Source of the DNA: Azospirillum sp. B510
Lineage (GTDB): Bacteria; Pseudomonadota; Alphaproteobacteria; Azospirillales; Azospirillaceae
Assembly: GCF_000010725.1 (NCBI RefSeq)
Contig: NC_013854.1
Location: 1,145,001 to 1,209,000 of the forward strand
Direction: 5' to 3'
Length of the DNA stretch: 64,000 nt
The translations under genes and the position numbers were made by a program. Under the pieces are notes generated by a model. That model saw only the letters and a list, made by a program, of their open reading frames with translations, did no database searches and was not told the origin of the DNA. Shown piece after piece: positions 1 to 8,881 of this stretch. Every line of letters starts with the position of its first letter. The stretch's first letter is position 1.

Positions 1-1560
1 GATCAGCAGCCCAACGACGACATAGGGGTCGTTCAGCCGGAACTCGACAGGAATGTTCGGGAAGTAATGGCCCAGATCCTGGACATAGGCGGCGAAGAGG
101 ACCAGCGCCGCCAGACCGGCGGAGCCGATGGCATAGCCCTTGGTCACCGCCTTGGTGGTGTTGCCGACGGCGTCCAGCGCGTCGGTGGTGACGCGGATGT
201 TGGCCGGCATGTCCGACATCTCGGCAATGCCGCCGGCATTGTCGGTGACCGGGCCATAGGCGTCGAGCGCCACCACCATGCCGGCCAGCGCCAGCATCGT
301 CGTCGCGGCGATGCCGATGCCGAAGATACCGGCCTGACCGTGGGCGATCAGGATGCCGGCGCAGATGACGATCACCGGCAGGGCGGTCGATTCCATCGAT
401 ACGGCGAGCCCCTGGATGACGTTGGTGCCGTGCCCGGTCTCCGACGCCTTGGCGACGCTGCGCACCGGGCGGAAGGACGTGGAGGTGTAGAACTCGGTGA
501 TCCACACCAGGAGGCCGGTGACGCCGAGCCCGACCAGGGCCGAGACGAACAGGTTGAGGCCGGTGATCGACATGCCGTCGGTCATGGTCAGGGCGCGGCT
601 GAAGCCGAACAGGATCGCGGTGACGATCAGGATCAGCACCAGGGAGATGCCGGCGGCGACGATCAGCCCCTTGTAGAGCGCCTTCATGATGGCGTTGTCG
701 GGGCCGAGCTTGACCGCGAAGGTCCCGGCGACCGAGGCCAGGATGCAGACGGCGCCGATCAGCAGCGGATAGACCAGCATCATCCGCAACACGCCGCCGG
801 TAAAGAAAATCGCCGCCAACAGCATGGTGGCGACGATGGTGACGGCGTAGGTCTCGAACAGGTCGGCGGCCATACCGGCGCAGTCGCCGACATTGTCGCC
901 GACATTGTCGGCGATGACCGCCGGGTTGCGCGGGTCGTCCTCCGGAATGCCGGCCTCCACCTTGCCGACCAGATCGGCGCCGACATCGGCCCCCTTGGTG
1001 AAGATGCCGCCGCCCAACCGGGCGAAGATGGAGATCAGCGAGGCGCCGAAGCTGAGCGCCACCAGCGCCTCCAGCACGGTGCGGACCTCGACCGGATCGT
1101 TGACGTGGTAGACCAGCGTCAGGATGCCGAAATAACCGCCGACCCCCAGCAGCCCGAGCCCGACCACCAGCATGCCGGTGATCGCCCCCGACTTGAAGGC
1201 GATGTCCAGCGCCGGGGCCAGCCCGTCGGTCGCCGCCTGCGCGGTGCGGACGTTGGCGCGGACCGAGACGTTCATCCCGATATAGCCGGCGCTACCGGAC
1301 AGTACGGCGCCGATCAGGAAGCCCAAGGCCACCGGAAAGCCGAGAATCGCCCACAGGATGACCAGCAGGACGACGCCGGCGATGGCGATGGTGGTGTATT
1401 GCCGGTTCAGATAGGCGCGCGCTCCTTCCTGCACCGCGGCGGCGATGGCCTGCATCCGGTCCGATCCCGGCGACGCCGCCATGACTTCTTTTCCGGTACG
1501 AAAACCGTAGGCCAGCGCGAGCAGGCCGGCGGCGATGATGACGATGAACGCTAGAGCCAT
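1..1560 (-). CDS. hppA: K+-independent H+-translocating pyrophosphatase (5' part; C-terminus off the left edge)
   Basis: Membrane-bound pyrophosphatase that uses PPi hydrolysis to pump protons across the cytoplasmic membrane. About 519 residues are visible. The ATG at 1560 follows a GGGGGA ribosome-binding site. Many hydrophobic helices alternate with the PPi-site loop [18 protein letters not shown] and the Asp-rich loop [12 protein letters not shown]. Further on the protein reads [16 protein letters not shown]; Lys here, where K+-dependent enzymes have Ala, marks the K+-insensitive subfamily (established family knowledge). The gene is monocistronic as far as can be seen. About 240 bp separate its start from the next gene upstream, and its promoter probably lies there. 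The long open frame on the opposite strand is a codon-bias shadow. Confidence 0.96.
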   Translation of the reverse strand, partial: MALAFIVIIAAGLLALAYGFRTGKEVMAASPGSDRMQAIAAAVQEGARAYLNRQYTTIAIAGVVLLVILWAILGFPVALGFLIGAVLSGSAGYIGMNVSVRANVRTAQAATDGLAPALDIAFKSGAITGMLVVGLGLLGVGGYFGILTLVYHVNDPVEVRTVLEALVALSFGASLISIFARLGGGIFTKGADVGADLVGKVEAGIPEDDPRNPAVIADNVGDNVGDCAGMAADLFETYAVTIVATMLLAAIFFTGGVLRMMLVYPLLIGAVCILASVAGTFAVKLGPDNAIMKALYKGLIVAAGISLVLILIVTAILFGFSRALTMTDGMSITGLNLFVSALVGLGVTGLLVWITEFYTSTSFRPVRSVAKASETGHGTNVIQGLAVSMESTALPVIVICAGILIAHGQAGIFGIGIAATTMLALAGMVVALDAYGPVTDNAGGIAEMSDMPANIRVTTDALDAVGNTTKAVTKGYAIGSAGLAALVLFAAYVQDLGHYFPNIPVEFRLNDPYVVVGLLI

Positions 1561-1804
1561 CGCATCCCCCGTTTGATTTTAAGGTCGCGCCCCGGAAAGG
1601 CTGGTCCCACCACAGGATCAAGTGGGGGAGAAGTCGGGCGCAAGTATTTTCAGGGAAAAGCATGCGCCCGGCTTCGGGGCTTTGCAACCGCCGCACGGTA
1701 CGACCCGACGCGGCGAAATGGCCGGGGGTGGTCCTGACTTTGTGGGAAGGCTGGGGATTGTGCGCCGCAAAATACAGCTTGATCGCGAACGGCGCCGGGG
1801 ACGG

Positions 1805-2260
1805 TCAGAGATTGCGCTGGGTGACCGCCTGGACCAGCACGTCGTAAACCGCGTCCTTGCCGACGGTTTTGACGGCGGCTTCCAGCAGCTTCGCCTTCAC
1901 GGCGGGAATGTTGATCAAACCGCCGCCGAGGATCGACTGGTCGGCGACGCCGCCATAGAGTGCCGTCAGGAAGGCGTCGGTCAGGCGCGGCTGGTTGGCC
2001 TGGACTATCGGCTGCTTTTCCAAAATCACCTCGACCGCGACGACGACGGTGACGAACTGCTCGACTCGGGATGGTCCGATCATCGGCACCACCAGCGGCG
2101 GCAGGCGGACGAAGGCGGTGGGAGGCTTGGGCGGCGGTTCGACCTTCTTGGGCTGGTCGGTCTGGTTGGCGAAGTATTTCTGATAGACGAACCAGCCGCC
2201 GAAGCTGGCGCCACCCAGCAGCAGGATGCCGAGCACGAGCACGATCAGGGCCTTGACCAC
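1805..2260 (-). CDS. FliL-like single-pass membrane protein (hypothetical)
   Basis: Small protein of about 151 residues with one N-terminal membrane segment (VLVLGILLLGGASFGGWFVY), a Pro/Lys-rich linker and a soluble C-terminal domain. This layout and the C-terminal half (PPLVVPMIG, FVTVVVAVEV, LTDAFLTALYG) resemble flagellar basal-body FliL proteins, but no flagellar gene is nearby, so a flagellar role is not certain. I chose the GTG at 2260, just before the membrane segment, with an AAGG-type ribosome-binding site 8-10 bp upstream; the open frame extends slightly further 5'. It lies downstream of thiL on the same strand with a gap of about 120 bp. Confidence 0.6.
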   Translation of the reverse strand: MVKALIVLVLGILLLGGASFGGWFVYQKYFANQTDQPKKVEPPPKPPTAFVRLPPLVVPMIGPSRVEQFVTVVVAVEVILEKQPIVQANQPRLTDAFLTALYGGVADQSILGGGLINIPAVKAKLLEAAVKTVGKDAVYDVLVQAVTQRNL

Positions 2261-2382
2261 GGCAGCACACCTTACGCAGACGCCAGACGGCGGCACCCTG
2301 CGCCGGCCATGCTTTCGATTGTCTTAAAGGGCGGCGGCGGAATCCTGGCCAGAAATAATGGGCGGCCAGAAATGATGGGCGG

Positions 2383-3426
2383 TCAGAAATGGTCCCAGCC
2401 GCGCCGGGCCAGCGGCAGTGGCGCACCGGCGGCGTCCAGCACCGTGACCTGGCCGGGCGTGCCGGGCTGGAGCGCGCCGATTTCGGTGATCGCGACTCCA
2501 CAGTCGGCAGCCAGGGCCGCCAGATCGGCGCGGAGGGCCGGCGGGGCGGTGAACAGAAGCTCGTAATCGTCGCCGCCGGTGATGGCGAGCGCCAGCCGCG
2601 CCGGGTCGCCGTCGATGGCCCCGCGCGCCGCCTCGGACAGCGGCACCGCATCGGCCCGCAGCAGCGCGGCGCAGCCGGATTCCTCGCAGAGATGGCCGAG
2701 GTCGGCGACCAGCCCGTCCGACACGTCCATCGCCCCGCCGGCCAGCCCGATCAGGCGCGGTCCGACGCTCATCCGCGGGTCGGGACGGCGCAGGCGCCCC
2801 AGCAGGTGGGCGCGGGTTTCCTCGTCCGGCATGTCGAGCCGGCCATAGGCGATCTCCAGCCCCAGGGCGGCGTCGCCGATGCTGCCGGTGACGAAGACGC
2901 AGTCGCCGACACGCCCGCCCCAGCGCGGCAGGGCGCGGCCGCTGGGGACCAGCCCGAAGGCGGTGACCGACAGGGTGATCGGGCCGCTGGTCGAGACCGA
3001 ATCGCCGCCGGCGAGCGCGATGCCGAAGCTGCGCTGCTCCTCGCCCAGACCGGCGGCGAAGCCCTCCAGCCAGGAGGGATCCAGCCCACGGGGCAGGGCG
3101 GTGACCAGCGTGTAGGCCAACGGCTCCGCCCCCATGGCGGCGAGGTCCGACAGGTTGCTGCGCATCAGCTTGGCGGCGATGTCGGCCGGCGTGTCGTCGG
3201 GGAAGAAATGCACCCCGGCGACCATGGCGTCGGTGGTGACCACCAGTTCCCGCCCCTCCGGCACGCCGAACACGGCGGCATCGTCGCGCAGGCCGCGGGC
3301 ACCGGGAAAGCCGGCGGCCAGCGGCTTGAAGAACCGGGCGATGCGGCCGAACTCGCCGAGGGGGTGATTCTCCCTCCTCCCCCCGGGGAGAGGGGCGGGG
3401 TGAGGGGGATGCTTGCCGGATATCAC
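2383..3426 (-). CDS. thiL: Thiamine-monophosphate kinase
   Basis: Phosphorylates thiamine monophosphate to the active cofactor TPP, the last step of thiamine biosynthesis, in the cytoplasm. The sequence shows the ThiL/PurM fold landmarks: GEFGRI near the N-terminus, RDDAAVF with the metal-binding Asp pair, TTDAMVAGVHF, SNLSDLAAMGAEP, AGGDSV, DVSDGL and ITGGDDYELLF. Length is 347 residues from a GTG at 3426 that overlaps the nusB stop (GTGA), suggesting translational coupling. The first ~22 residues (reading HPAPLPGGRREN) come from a GC-rich palindromic repeat, so the family-like part really begins at GEFGRI. No better start codon is visible there. Confidence 0.93.
   Translation of the reverse strand: MISGKHPPHPAPLPGGRRENHPLGEFGRIARFFKPLAAGFPGARGLRDDAAVFGVPEGRELVVTTDAMVAGVHFFPDDTPADIAAKLMRSNLSDLAAMGAEPLAYTLVTALPRGLDPSWLEGFAAGLGEEQRSFGIALAGGDSVSTSGPITLSVTAFGLVPSGRALPRWGGRVGDCVFVTGSIGDAALGLEIAYGRLDMPDEETRAHLLGRLRRPDPRMSVGPRLIGLAGGAMDVSDGLVADLGHLCEESGCAALLRADAVPLSEAARGAIDGDPARLALAITGGDDYELLFTAPPALRADLAALAADCGVAITEIGALQPGTPGQVTVLDAAGAPLPLARRGWDHF
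3366..3411. repeat. GC-rich palindromic intergenic repeat inside the 5' end of thiL
   Basis: A run of C-rich then G-rich sequence (CTCC...CCCCGGGGAG...GAGG) forms an imperfect palindrome at the nusB-thiL junction. Its translation, PLPGGRREN, is the kind of peptide produced when short dispersed palindromic repeats fall in frame. It lengthens the ThiL N-terminus and could fold in the mRNA between the two coupled genes. Only one copy is seen in this window, so its status as a dispersed repeat is inference. Confidence 0.5.
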
Positions 3427-4013
3427 TCCTCGGCCGCGCCGCGGCCGGGGTCGGGCTTGGCGAGGTCGTCGGCGCGCAGGGCGCGGGCGACATGGTCGAG
3501 CACGCCGTTCACCATCGCCGGCTCGCGGCCGGAGAAGAAGGCGCGGGCGACGTCGACATACTCGCTGATCAGGATGCGCGGGTGGGTGTCGAGATGGACC
3601 GCGATCTCATAGGCGCCGGCGCGCAGGATGGCGCGCAGCAGCAGCTCCAGCCGGTCGAGCGGGAAGCGCGGGTCGAGGGCGGCGCCCAGCACCCCGTCGA
3701 CCTCGGCGCGGCGGTGGATCGCGCCGCGCACGATGTCGGCGAACAGCTGCGGATCGCCGGCGACGAACTTGTCGCCGTCGATCTCCTCGCCCAGCCGGTG
3801 GGCGACGAACTCGCCGACGACATTCTCGACCGGGGCCTGGGCCAGATCGATCTGGTACAGCGCCTGGGCGGCGGCCAGACGGGCGGCCTTGCGCCGCGCC
3901 TTGGCGGAACCGCCGCCGGTCTTGTTCCTGCGGGACTTCGATTTGCCCTTGGTGTCGGCGCCCTTGGAGGCGTGTTCGGGTGTCACGGGGCGGCCCGCGT
4001 CGTCGTTGCTCAT
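3423..4013 (-). CDS. nusB: Transcription antitermination factor NusB
   Basis: NusB binds boxA RNA with NusE/S10 and promotes antitermination, chiefly on rRNA operons. The 196-residue protein has a basic, low-complexity N-terminal extension of about 40 residues before the all-helical NusB fold, which starts at ARRKAARLAAAQALYQID. Further landmarks are FPLDRLELLLRAILRAGAYEI, ILISEYVDVARAFFSGREPAMVNGVLD and the C-terminal helix. It sits between ribH (37 bp upstream) and thiL (4-bp overlap), the standard nusB neighbourhood in alphaproteobacteria, so it is probably co-transcribed with both. Confidence 0.96.
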   Translation of the reverse strand: MSNDDAGRPVTPEHASKGADTKGKSKSRRNKTGGGSAKARRKAARLAAAQALYQIDLAQAPVENVVGEFVAHRLGEEIDGDKFVAGDPQLFADIVRGAIHRRAEVDGVLGAALDPRFPLDRLELLLRAILRAGAYEIAVHLDTHPRILISEYVDVARAFFSGREPAMVNGVLDHVARALRADDLAKPDPGRGAAEE

Positions 4014-4050
4014 GGTCTGCAGTCGCTAAAAAAGAGAGGAGATGTCGGGG

Positions 4051-4515
4051 TCAGCGCGGATAGAGGCGGAATTTGCGCTTCAGGTCAATCATGTCAAGAC
4101 AGGCCCGCGCCGCGCGCCCGCCCATATTGACCGATCCGACATTGGCCCGCGCCCAGGCCTGCTCGCGGTTTTCCACCGTCAGGATGCCGTTTCCAACCGC
4201 CAGACTGTAGCGCAGGGCCAGATCCTGCAATCCGCGGGCGCTTTCGGCGCAGATCGTTTCGTACCGTGTCGTCTCGCCCCGGATCACGCAGCCCAGCGCG
4301 ACGTAACCGTCGAAACGCTTGCGGGCGGTGAAGAAATCCATCGAGCGGATGGCGTACATGATCGCCGCCGGCAGTTCCAGGCAGCCGGGCACACCATAAC
4401 GGATATGCGTGGCGCCGGCGCGGTCGAGTTCCGCGACGGCGCCACGCGCCAGCTCATCGGCGATGTCCTCGTGGACGCGGGCGTCCACGACCATGATATG
4501 GGGCGTGTCGGTCAT
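4051..4515 (-). CDS. ribH: 6,7-dimethyl-8-ribityllumazine synthase
   Basis: Penultimate step of riboflavin synthesis: condenses 5-amino-6-ribitylaminouracil with 3,4-dihydroxy-2-butanone 4-phosphate. The 154-residue length is normal. Visible landmarks are VPGCLELPAA, ALGCVIRGET with the catalytic-site region RYETICAESARGL, VGNGILTVEN and the C-terminal GGRAARACLDMI. It belongs to the ribD-ribE-ribB-ribH-nusB-thiL run on the minus strand and lies 36 bp after ribB. Confidence 0.96.
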   Translation of the reverse strand: MTDTPHIMVVDARVHEDIADELARGAVAELDRAGATHIRYGVPGCLELPAAIMYAIRSMDFFTARKRFDGYVALGCVIRGETTRYETICAESARGLQDLALRYSLAVGNGILTVENREQAWARANVGSVNMGGRAARACLDMIDLKRKFRLYPR

Positions 4516-4551
4516 CCGGCGGAGACCAGTCCCTTCCTGACCGTCACCGGG

Positions 4552-5691
4552 TCAATCGTCGCCGGGGTCGGCGGCACCCGGATCGATGCCGCGGTGGCCG
4601 ACCACGGTCAGGCCATAGCCCTCCAGCCCGATGATCGGCTTCTTGCGGTTGGAGATCAGCACCATCTTGCGCACGCCGAGATCCAGCAGGATCTGGGCGC
4701 CGATGCCATAGTCGCGCAGTTCCGGCACGCTGCCGGCCTGGCCCTCCAGCCGCGCCTTCAGCGTGACCGACAGGCCGTTCGGATTCGGTTCGCGCAGCAG
4801 CACGACGACGCCGCGGCCTTCCTTGGCGATCAGCTCCATCGAGGCGTGCAGGTCGTTGTCGCGGCCGGAATTGCGGTCGCCCAGCACGTCGTCCAGCACC
4901 GACTGGGCATGCATGCGCACCAGCACCGGCTCGTCGCCGGAGATGTCGCCGCGCACCAGGGCGATGTGCTCGGCATACTGGATCTTGTTGATGTAGACGT
5001 AGCTCTGGAAGCGGCCGCCGTAGCGGCTGTCGAGCGTGCCGGCCAGCACCTGCTCGACGATGGTCTCGGTGCGGCGGCGGTAGGCGATCAGGTCGGCGAT
5101 GGTGCCGACCTTCAGCCCGTGGAACTGGGCGAACTGCACCAGATCGGGCAGGCGGGACATGGTGCCGTCATCGTTCATGATCTCGCAGATCACGGCGGAC
5201 GGGGAATGGCCCGACAGCCGGGCGATGTCGACCGACGCCTCGGTGTGGCCGGCGCGGACCAGAACGCCGCCGTCGCGCGCCAGCAGCGGGAAGATATGGC
5301 CGGGGGTGGCCAGATCCTGCGGGCCCGACGCCGGGTCGATGGCGACGGCGATGGTCCGGGCGCGGTCGGCGGCGGAAATGCCGGTGGTGACCCCCTCGCG
5401 CGCCTCGATCGAGACGGTGAAGGCGGTCTGGTGGCGGGACGCGTTCTGTTGCGCCATCAGCGGCAGGCGCAGCCGTTCGATGTTCGGCCGGTCCATGGTC
5501 AGGCAGATCAGGCCGCGCCCGTGCTTGGCCATGAAATTGACCGCTTCCGGCGTGGCGCAGGAGGCGGGGATCACCAGATCGCCCTCATTCTCCCGGTCCT
5601 CGTCATCGACGAGGATGAACATCCTGCCCTGACGCGCCTCTTCGATGATCTCTTCGGCCGTCGACAGGTATTTGTGAAACTCGGACGTCAT
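4552..5691 (-). CDS. ribB: 3,4-dihydroxy-2-butanone 4-phosphate synthase fused to a degenerate RibA-like domain (RibBX type)
   Basis: The N-terminal ~200 residues form an active-looking DHBP synthase, which makes the four-carbon riboflavin precursor from ribulose 5-phosphate. It carries FILVDDEDRENEGDL (acidic metal site), GLICLTMD, TGISAADRA and LARDGGVLVRAGHTEASVD. The C-terminal half follows the GTP cyclohydrolase II fold but reads RMHAQSVLDDVLGDR where RibA enzymes have the zinc-binding Cys cluster. All zinc Cys residues are missing, so GTP cyclohydrolase II activity is presumably lost. Proteobacterial RibB proteins with such a dead RibA domain are a known variant class. A separate ribA must exist elsewhere. 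The start overlaps the ribE stop (ATGA). Confidence 0.93.
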   Translation of the reverse strand: MTSEFHKYLSTAEEIIEEARQGRMFILVDDEDRENEGDLVIPASCATPEAVNFMAKHGRGLICLTMDRPNIERLRLPLMAQQNASRHQTAFTVSIEAREGVTTGISAADRARTIAVAIDPASGPQDLATPGHIFPLLARDGGVLVRAGHTEASVDIARLSGHSPSAVICEIMNDDGTMSRLPDLVQFAQFHGLKVGTIADLIAYRRRTETIVEQVLAGTLDSRYGGRFQSYVYINKIQYAEHIALVRGDISGDEPVLVRMHAQSVLDDVLGDRNSGRDNDLHASMELIAKEGRGVVVLLREPNPNGLSVTLKARLEGQAGSVPELRDYGIGAQILLDLGVRKMVLISNRKKPIIGLEGYGLTVVGHRGIDPGAADPGDD

Positions 5692-6275
5692 TCCTGCCCC
5701 GCGAGCCGGGCGACATAGCGCGCCAGCATATCGATTTCGAGATTGACCGCATCGCCCTCCGTCAGCCCGCCGAAGGTGGTGGCGGTCTGGGTGTGGGGGA
5801 TGATGTTGACGCCGAAGCGGTTGCCCTCGACCTCGTTGACGGTCAGCGACACGCCGTCGATGGCGACGGAGCCCTTCGACGCGATGTATTTGGCGAGGGT
5901 GGCCGGCGCCTCGAAGGTCAGGCGCAGCGACTCGCCCTCCGGGCGGACCGACACCAGCCGGCCGACGCCGTCGACATGGCCGGACACGATGTGGCCGCCC
6001 AACTCGTCGCCGACCTTCAGCGCGCGTTCCAGATTGACCCGCGTCCCCGGCTCCCAGCCGTCGAGCGTGGTCTTCGACAGGGTTTCCCCCGAGGCCTGGA
6101 TGACGTAGGTCCCCGGTCCCTTTTCGATGACCGTCAGACAGACGCCGTTATGGGCGATGGACGCCCCGATCGCGATCGTCTCCGTGTCGAAGGCGGTCTC
6201 GATGGTGAACCGGGTGTCGCCCTGCCGCTCCACGGCCCGGACGCGCCCGACATCGGTGATGATTCCGGTGAACAT
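5688..6275 (-). CDS. ribE: Riboflavin synthase alpha chain
   Basis: Dismutates two lumazine molecules to riboflavin. The 195-residue protein shows the two internally repeated barrel halves of the family: MFTGIITDVGRV at the N-terminus, NGVCLTV with the active-site Cys region, LGGHIVSGHVDG, and the second repeat with DGVSLTVNEV and NIIPHTQTATT. Length and order are typical. It lies about 90 bp after ribD and overlaps ribB by 4 bp, so it is in the riboflavin operon. Confidence 0.96.
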   Translation of the reverse strand: MFTGIITDVGRVRAVERQGDTRFTIETAFDTETIAIGASIAHNGVCLTVIEKGPGTYVIQASGETLSKTTLDGWEPGTRVNLERALKVGDELGGHIVSGHVDGVGRLVSVRPEGESLRLTFEAPATLAKYIASKGSVAIDGVSLTVNEVEGNRFGVNIIPHTQTATTFGGLTEGDAVNLEIDMLARYVARLAGQE

Positions 6276-6366
6276 GCGGCGAATTTAGCAGGTTTCGCGG
6301 CCAGGGGAAGCCGGCGCGAGACCTCGGCGGACGCAACGGTCTGTTGCGTGGGACAAACTGATGGTT

Positions 6367-7497
6367 TCAGCCGGCGATCCGGCGGTAGCTCTCGGCCAGA
6401 TCGGCCCCGGCGTCGCGGACGGAGGTGCGCTCGAAGCGCGCCATGGCGGCCAGCGCCCCGACTCCGAAGCCGGCGACCGCCGGCAGTCCGTCGCCGCCGA
6501 TCAGCGAGGCGGCGCGAAACCACTCCAGCCGGTCGACCAGGCCGGCGCCGAGCAGGGCGCCGGCCACCGCCGCGCCGCCTTCGACCAGAAGGCGGGTGAT
6601 GCCGCGGGCGGCGAGCGCGGTCAGTGCGGCGGCGGGATCGACGCGGCCATCGCCGTCGGCGGCGGCCGGAACGATCTCCACCCCCAGGGCGGCCAGCGCC
6701 CCGGCCCGCATGGGGTCGGGAGAGGGGCCGGTGACGACCCAGGTCGGGATGCGGCGGGCGCCGGTGGCGAGCTTCGCCGTCGCCGGCAGGCGCAGGCCGC
6801 TGTCCATCACCACCCGCACCGGGCTGCGGTCCTCCAGGCCGGGCAGGCGGCAAGTCAGCTCGGGATCGTCGGCCAGGGCGGTGCCGATGCCGACCAGGAT
6901 GGCGTCATGCCCGGCGCGCAGCCGGTGGCCCCAGGCGCGCGCGGTCGGGCCGGTGATCCATTGCGATTCGCCGGTCGCGGTGGCGATGCGGCCGTCCAGC
7001 GTGCTGGCGATCTTGCAGGTGACCAGCGGGCGGTTCCGCGTGATCCGGTTGAAGAACCCCTCGTTGAGGGCCAGCGCCTCGGCCTCGCACAGGCCGGTGG
7101 TCACGGCGATGCCGGCATCGCGCAGCCGGGCCAGCCCGCCGCCGGCGACCCGAGGGTCGGGATCCTGGCAGGCGACGACGACGCGGGCCACCCTGGCCTC
7201 GACCAGCGCCAGGGCGCAGGGCGGCGTCCTGCCATAATGATTGCAGGGCTCCAGCGTGACATAGGCGGTGGCGCCTTCCGCTCCACCGGAACATGCGCGG
7301 GCGCGGGCCAGCGCCTCGGTCTCGGCATGGGGGCGGCCGCCGGGCTGTGTCCAGCCGCGTCCGATGACCGCGCCGTCGCGGACCAGCACGCAGCCGACCG
7401 CCGGATTGGGCCAGGTCCGCCCCAGCCCGCGTCCGGCGAGCGCCAGGGCGGCGCGCATATGGCGCAGGTCGGTCTCCGGATCGGGCAAGGCGGGCAA
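6367..7497 (-). CDS. ribD: Bifunctional riboflavin deaminase/reductase RibD
   Basis: Carries out steps two and three of riboflavin synthesis: deamination of the pyrimidine and NADPH-dependent reduction of the ribosyl side chain. The N-terminal deaminase domain has the zinc motif HAETEA and PCNHYGRTPPC. The C-terminal reductase domain (from about residue 150) starts RPLVTCKIASTLDGRIAT and includes GESQWITG, DAILVGIGTALADDP and LLVEGGAAV. Full length (376 residues) with both active sites present. It is the first gene of the rib run, 15 bp after the end of bamE. Confidence 0.96.
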   Translation of the reverse strand: MPALPDPETDLRHMRAALALAGRGLGRTWPNPAVGCVLVRDGAVIGRGWTQPGGRPHAETEALARARACSGGAEGATAYVTLEPCNHYGRTPPCALALVEARVARVVVACQDPDPRVAGGGLARLRDAGIAVTTGLCEAEALALNEGFFNRITRNRPLVTCKIASTLDGRIATATGESQWITGPTARAWGHRLRAGHDAILVGIGTALADDPELTCRLPGLEDRSPVRVVMDSGLRLPATAKLATGARRIPTWVVTGPSPDPMRAGALAALGVEIVPAAADGDGRVDPAAALTALAARGITRLLVEGGAAVAGALLGAGLVDRLEWFRAASLIGGDGLPAVAGFGVGALAAMARFERTSVRDAGADLAESYRRIAG

Positions 7498-7511
7498 GGT
7501 GGGGCGCTTTA

Positions 7512-8006
7512 TCAGCTGCCAGGGCCCTTGCCCTTGGTGTCCTTGGCGGAGAAGCGGCCGACGTTGCCCATCATCTGTTCCAGGAAGCCCATCTCGCGGC
7601 CGGCGGTGGGGGTGGAGCGCTCCACCAGATCGATGTCCTGGCCGTTCGACTTGTCCAGCGTCTTGATTTCGCGCAGGACGCCGTTGTTGTCGAAATGGGC
7701 GACGACGACGCGGCGCTCCGTCACCTCCGGCTCGAAGAAGGCGGTCTTCTCGGTCTTCTGCCCGATATAGTACCAGACATTCGGATCGAAGGTGCCGACC
7801 GAGGTCGGCGTGCCCAGCACCGCGGCGACGTCGTCGCGCCGGCTCTGGCCCGGCTGGAGCTCCGCCACCAGCTGCGGGTCCGTCAGGTTGCCGCGGGTGG
7901 CGACGATGGGCGAGCAGCCGGCGGCGGCGAGGCCGGCGAACAGGATGCTGCCCAGCAGGACGGTGTGGATGACGGGGCGCGGGGCGGAAAAGTTCGATCT
8001 GGTCAT
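7512..8006 (-). CDS. bamE: Outer-membrane assembly lipoprotein BamE (SmpA/OmlA family)
   Basis: Small lipoprotein of the beta-barrel assembly machinery at the inner face of the outer membrane. I start at the ATG at 8006, which gives a signal peptide ending in the lipobox LAAAGC; the acylated Cys is followed by SPIVATRGN. The mature part has the family core LQPGQSRRDDVAAVLGTPTSVGTFDPNVWYYIGQKTE (here split for description: LQPGQSR, VLGTPTS, WYYIG). A C-terminal low-complexity tail extends beyond the fold. Divergent from the chaperone gene to its right. Confidence 0.9.
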   Translation of the reverse strand: MTRSNFSAPRPVIHTVLLGSILFAGLAAAGCSPIVATRGNLTDPQLVAELQPGQSRRDDVAAVLGTPTSVGTFDPNVWYYIGQKTEKTAFFEPEVTERRVVVAHFDNNGVLREIKTLDKSNGQDIDLVERSTPTAGREMGFLEQMMGNVGRFSAKDTKGKGPGS

Positions 8007-8139
8007 GATGCTCGGGCTATGATGGAGCCGGCGGGGCATGGCGGCCGACCACGGCTGTGGACGTCTCCAGGCCGGGACAATCGCACCGGCCGCTTCGCCC
8101 TGTCAACGAGACTCCGAGTCGGGGAAGGGCTGGCCTTAA

Positions 8140-8703
8140 GTGTCGGGACGTTTTATCGGCGATCTGCTTGGCCGTCTGGGCCGCCGCGACCGCACCGCCG
8201 CCGCGGTGGGCGGGCTGTTCACCGCCATCGTCGCCCAGGCCCGCGAGCCGGGCTTCTACCGCGCGCTGGCCGTGCCCGACACGCTCGACGGGCGGTTCGA
8301 GATGATGGCGCTGCATCTGCTGCTGGTCATGCGCCGGCTGAAGGGGCAGGGGGCGGAGGCGGCGAAACTGTCGCGGCGCCTCTATGAGACGATGGTCGAT
8401 GATTTCGAGAAATCGCTGCTGGAGATGGGAGCCGGCGACAGCGGCATCGCCCGGCGGGTCAAGACGATGGCGCGCGGCATGGCCGGGCGGATCCGCGCCT
8501 ATGACGAGGCGCTGGCCGACCCCGACGAGGGCCGGCTGGAGATCGCGCTGGACAACAATCTCTATGGCACGGTGGACCCGGTGCCGGAGGGCGTGCTGCC
8601 GGCCATGGCCGCCTATGCCCGCGCCTGCGCCGGTACGCTCGACGCCCAGCCGCTGGAGTCGCTGCTGCGGGGCGAGGTCCGCTTCGCACCGGTGCCGGGC
8701 TGA
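8140..8703 (+). CDS. Ubiquinol-cytochrome c chaperone family protein (CBP3-like)
   Basis: About 187 residues from a GTG at 8140. The helical core with LYETMVDDFEKSLLEMGAGDSGIARRVKTMA (landmarks LYETMVDDFE, GDSGIARRVK, FYGRI-like MAGRIRAYDEAL) is typical of the CBP3/UQCC1 family, which assists assembly of cytochrome bc1. It is divergent from bamE and precedes yceD, a gene order common in alphaproteobacteria. The molecular role in bacteria is mostly inferred from the mitochondrial homologue. Confidence 0.85.
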   Translation: MSGRFIGDLLGRLGRRDRTAAAVGGLFTAIVAQAREPGFYRALAVPDTLDGRFEMMALHLLLVMRRLKGQGAEAAKLSRRLYETMVDDFEKSLLEMGAGDSGIARRVKTMARGMAGRIRAYDEALADPDEGRLEIALDNNLYGTVDPVPEGVLPAMAAYARACAGTLDAQPLESLLRGEVRFAPVPG

Positions 8704-8881
8704 GCCTCGCACCATGAAGCGCACACTATATATGAAGAGTGCTGCCGCTTAATCTGAAGGGCTCCGCCACGCCTGCGACGCATCAGGCCTTGCCTTTGCA
8801 CTCCGGCGGCGGCATGTGACTCGGGAGAGCGGGCGCCCGTAGCGCCATGTCATTTTGTTTTCGACCGGAAAGTCTTTCGCC

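Noticed and set aside
67..1554. A long + strand open frame of nearly 500 codons
   Set aside because: It is antisense to hppA, whose motifs are unmistakable. The product is compositionally biased (Gly/Asp/Arg/Gln), as expected of a GC-rich shadow frame.
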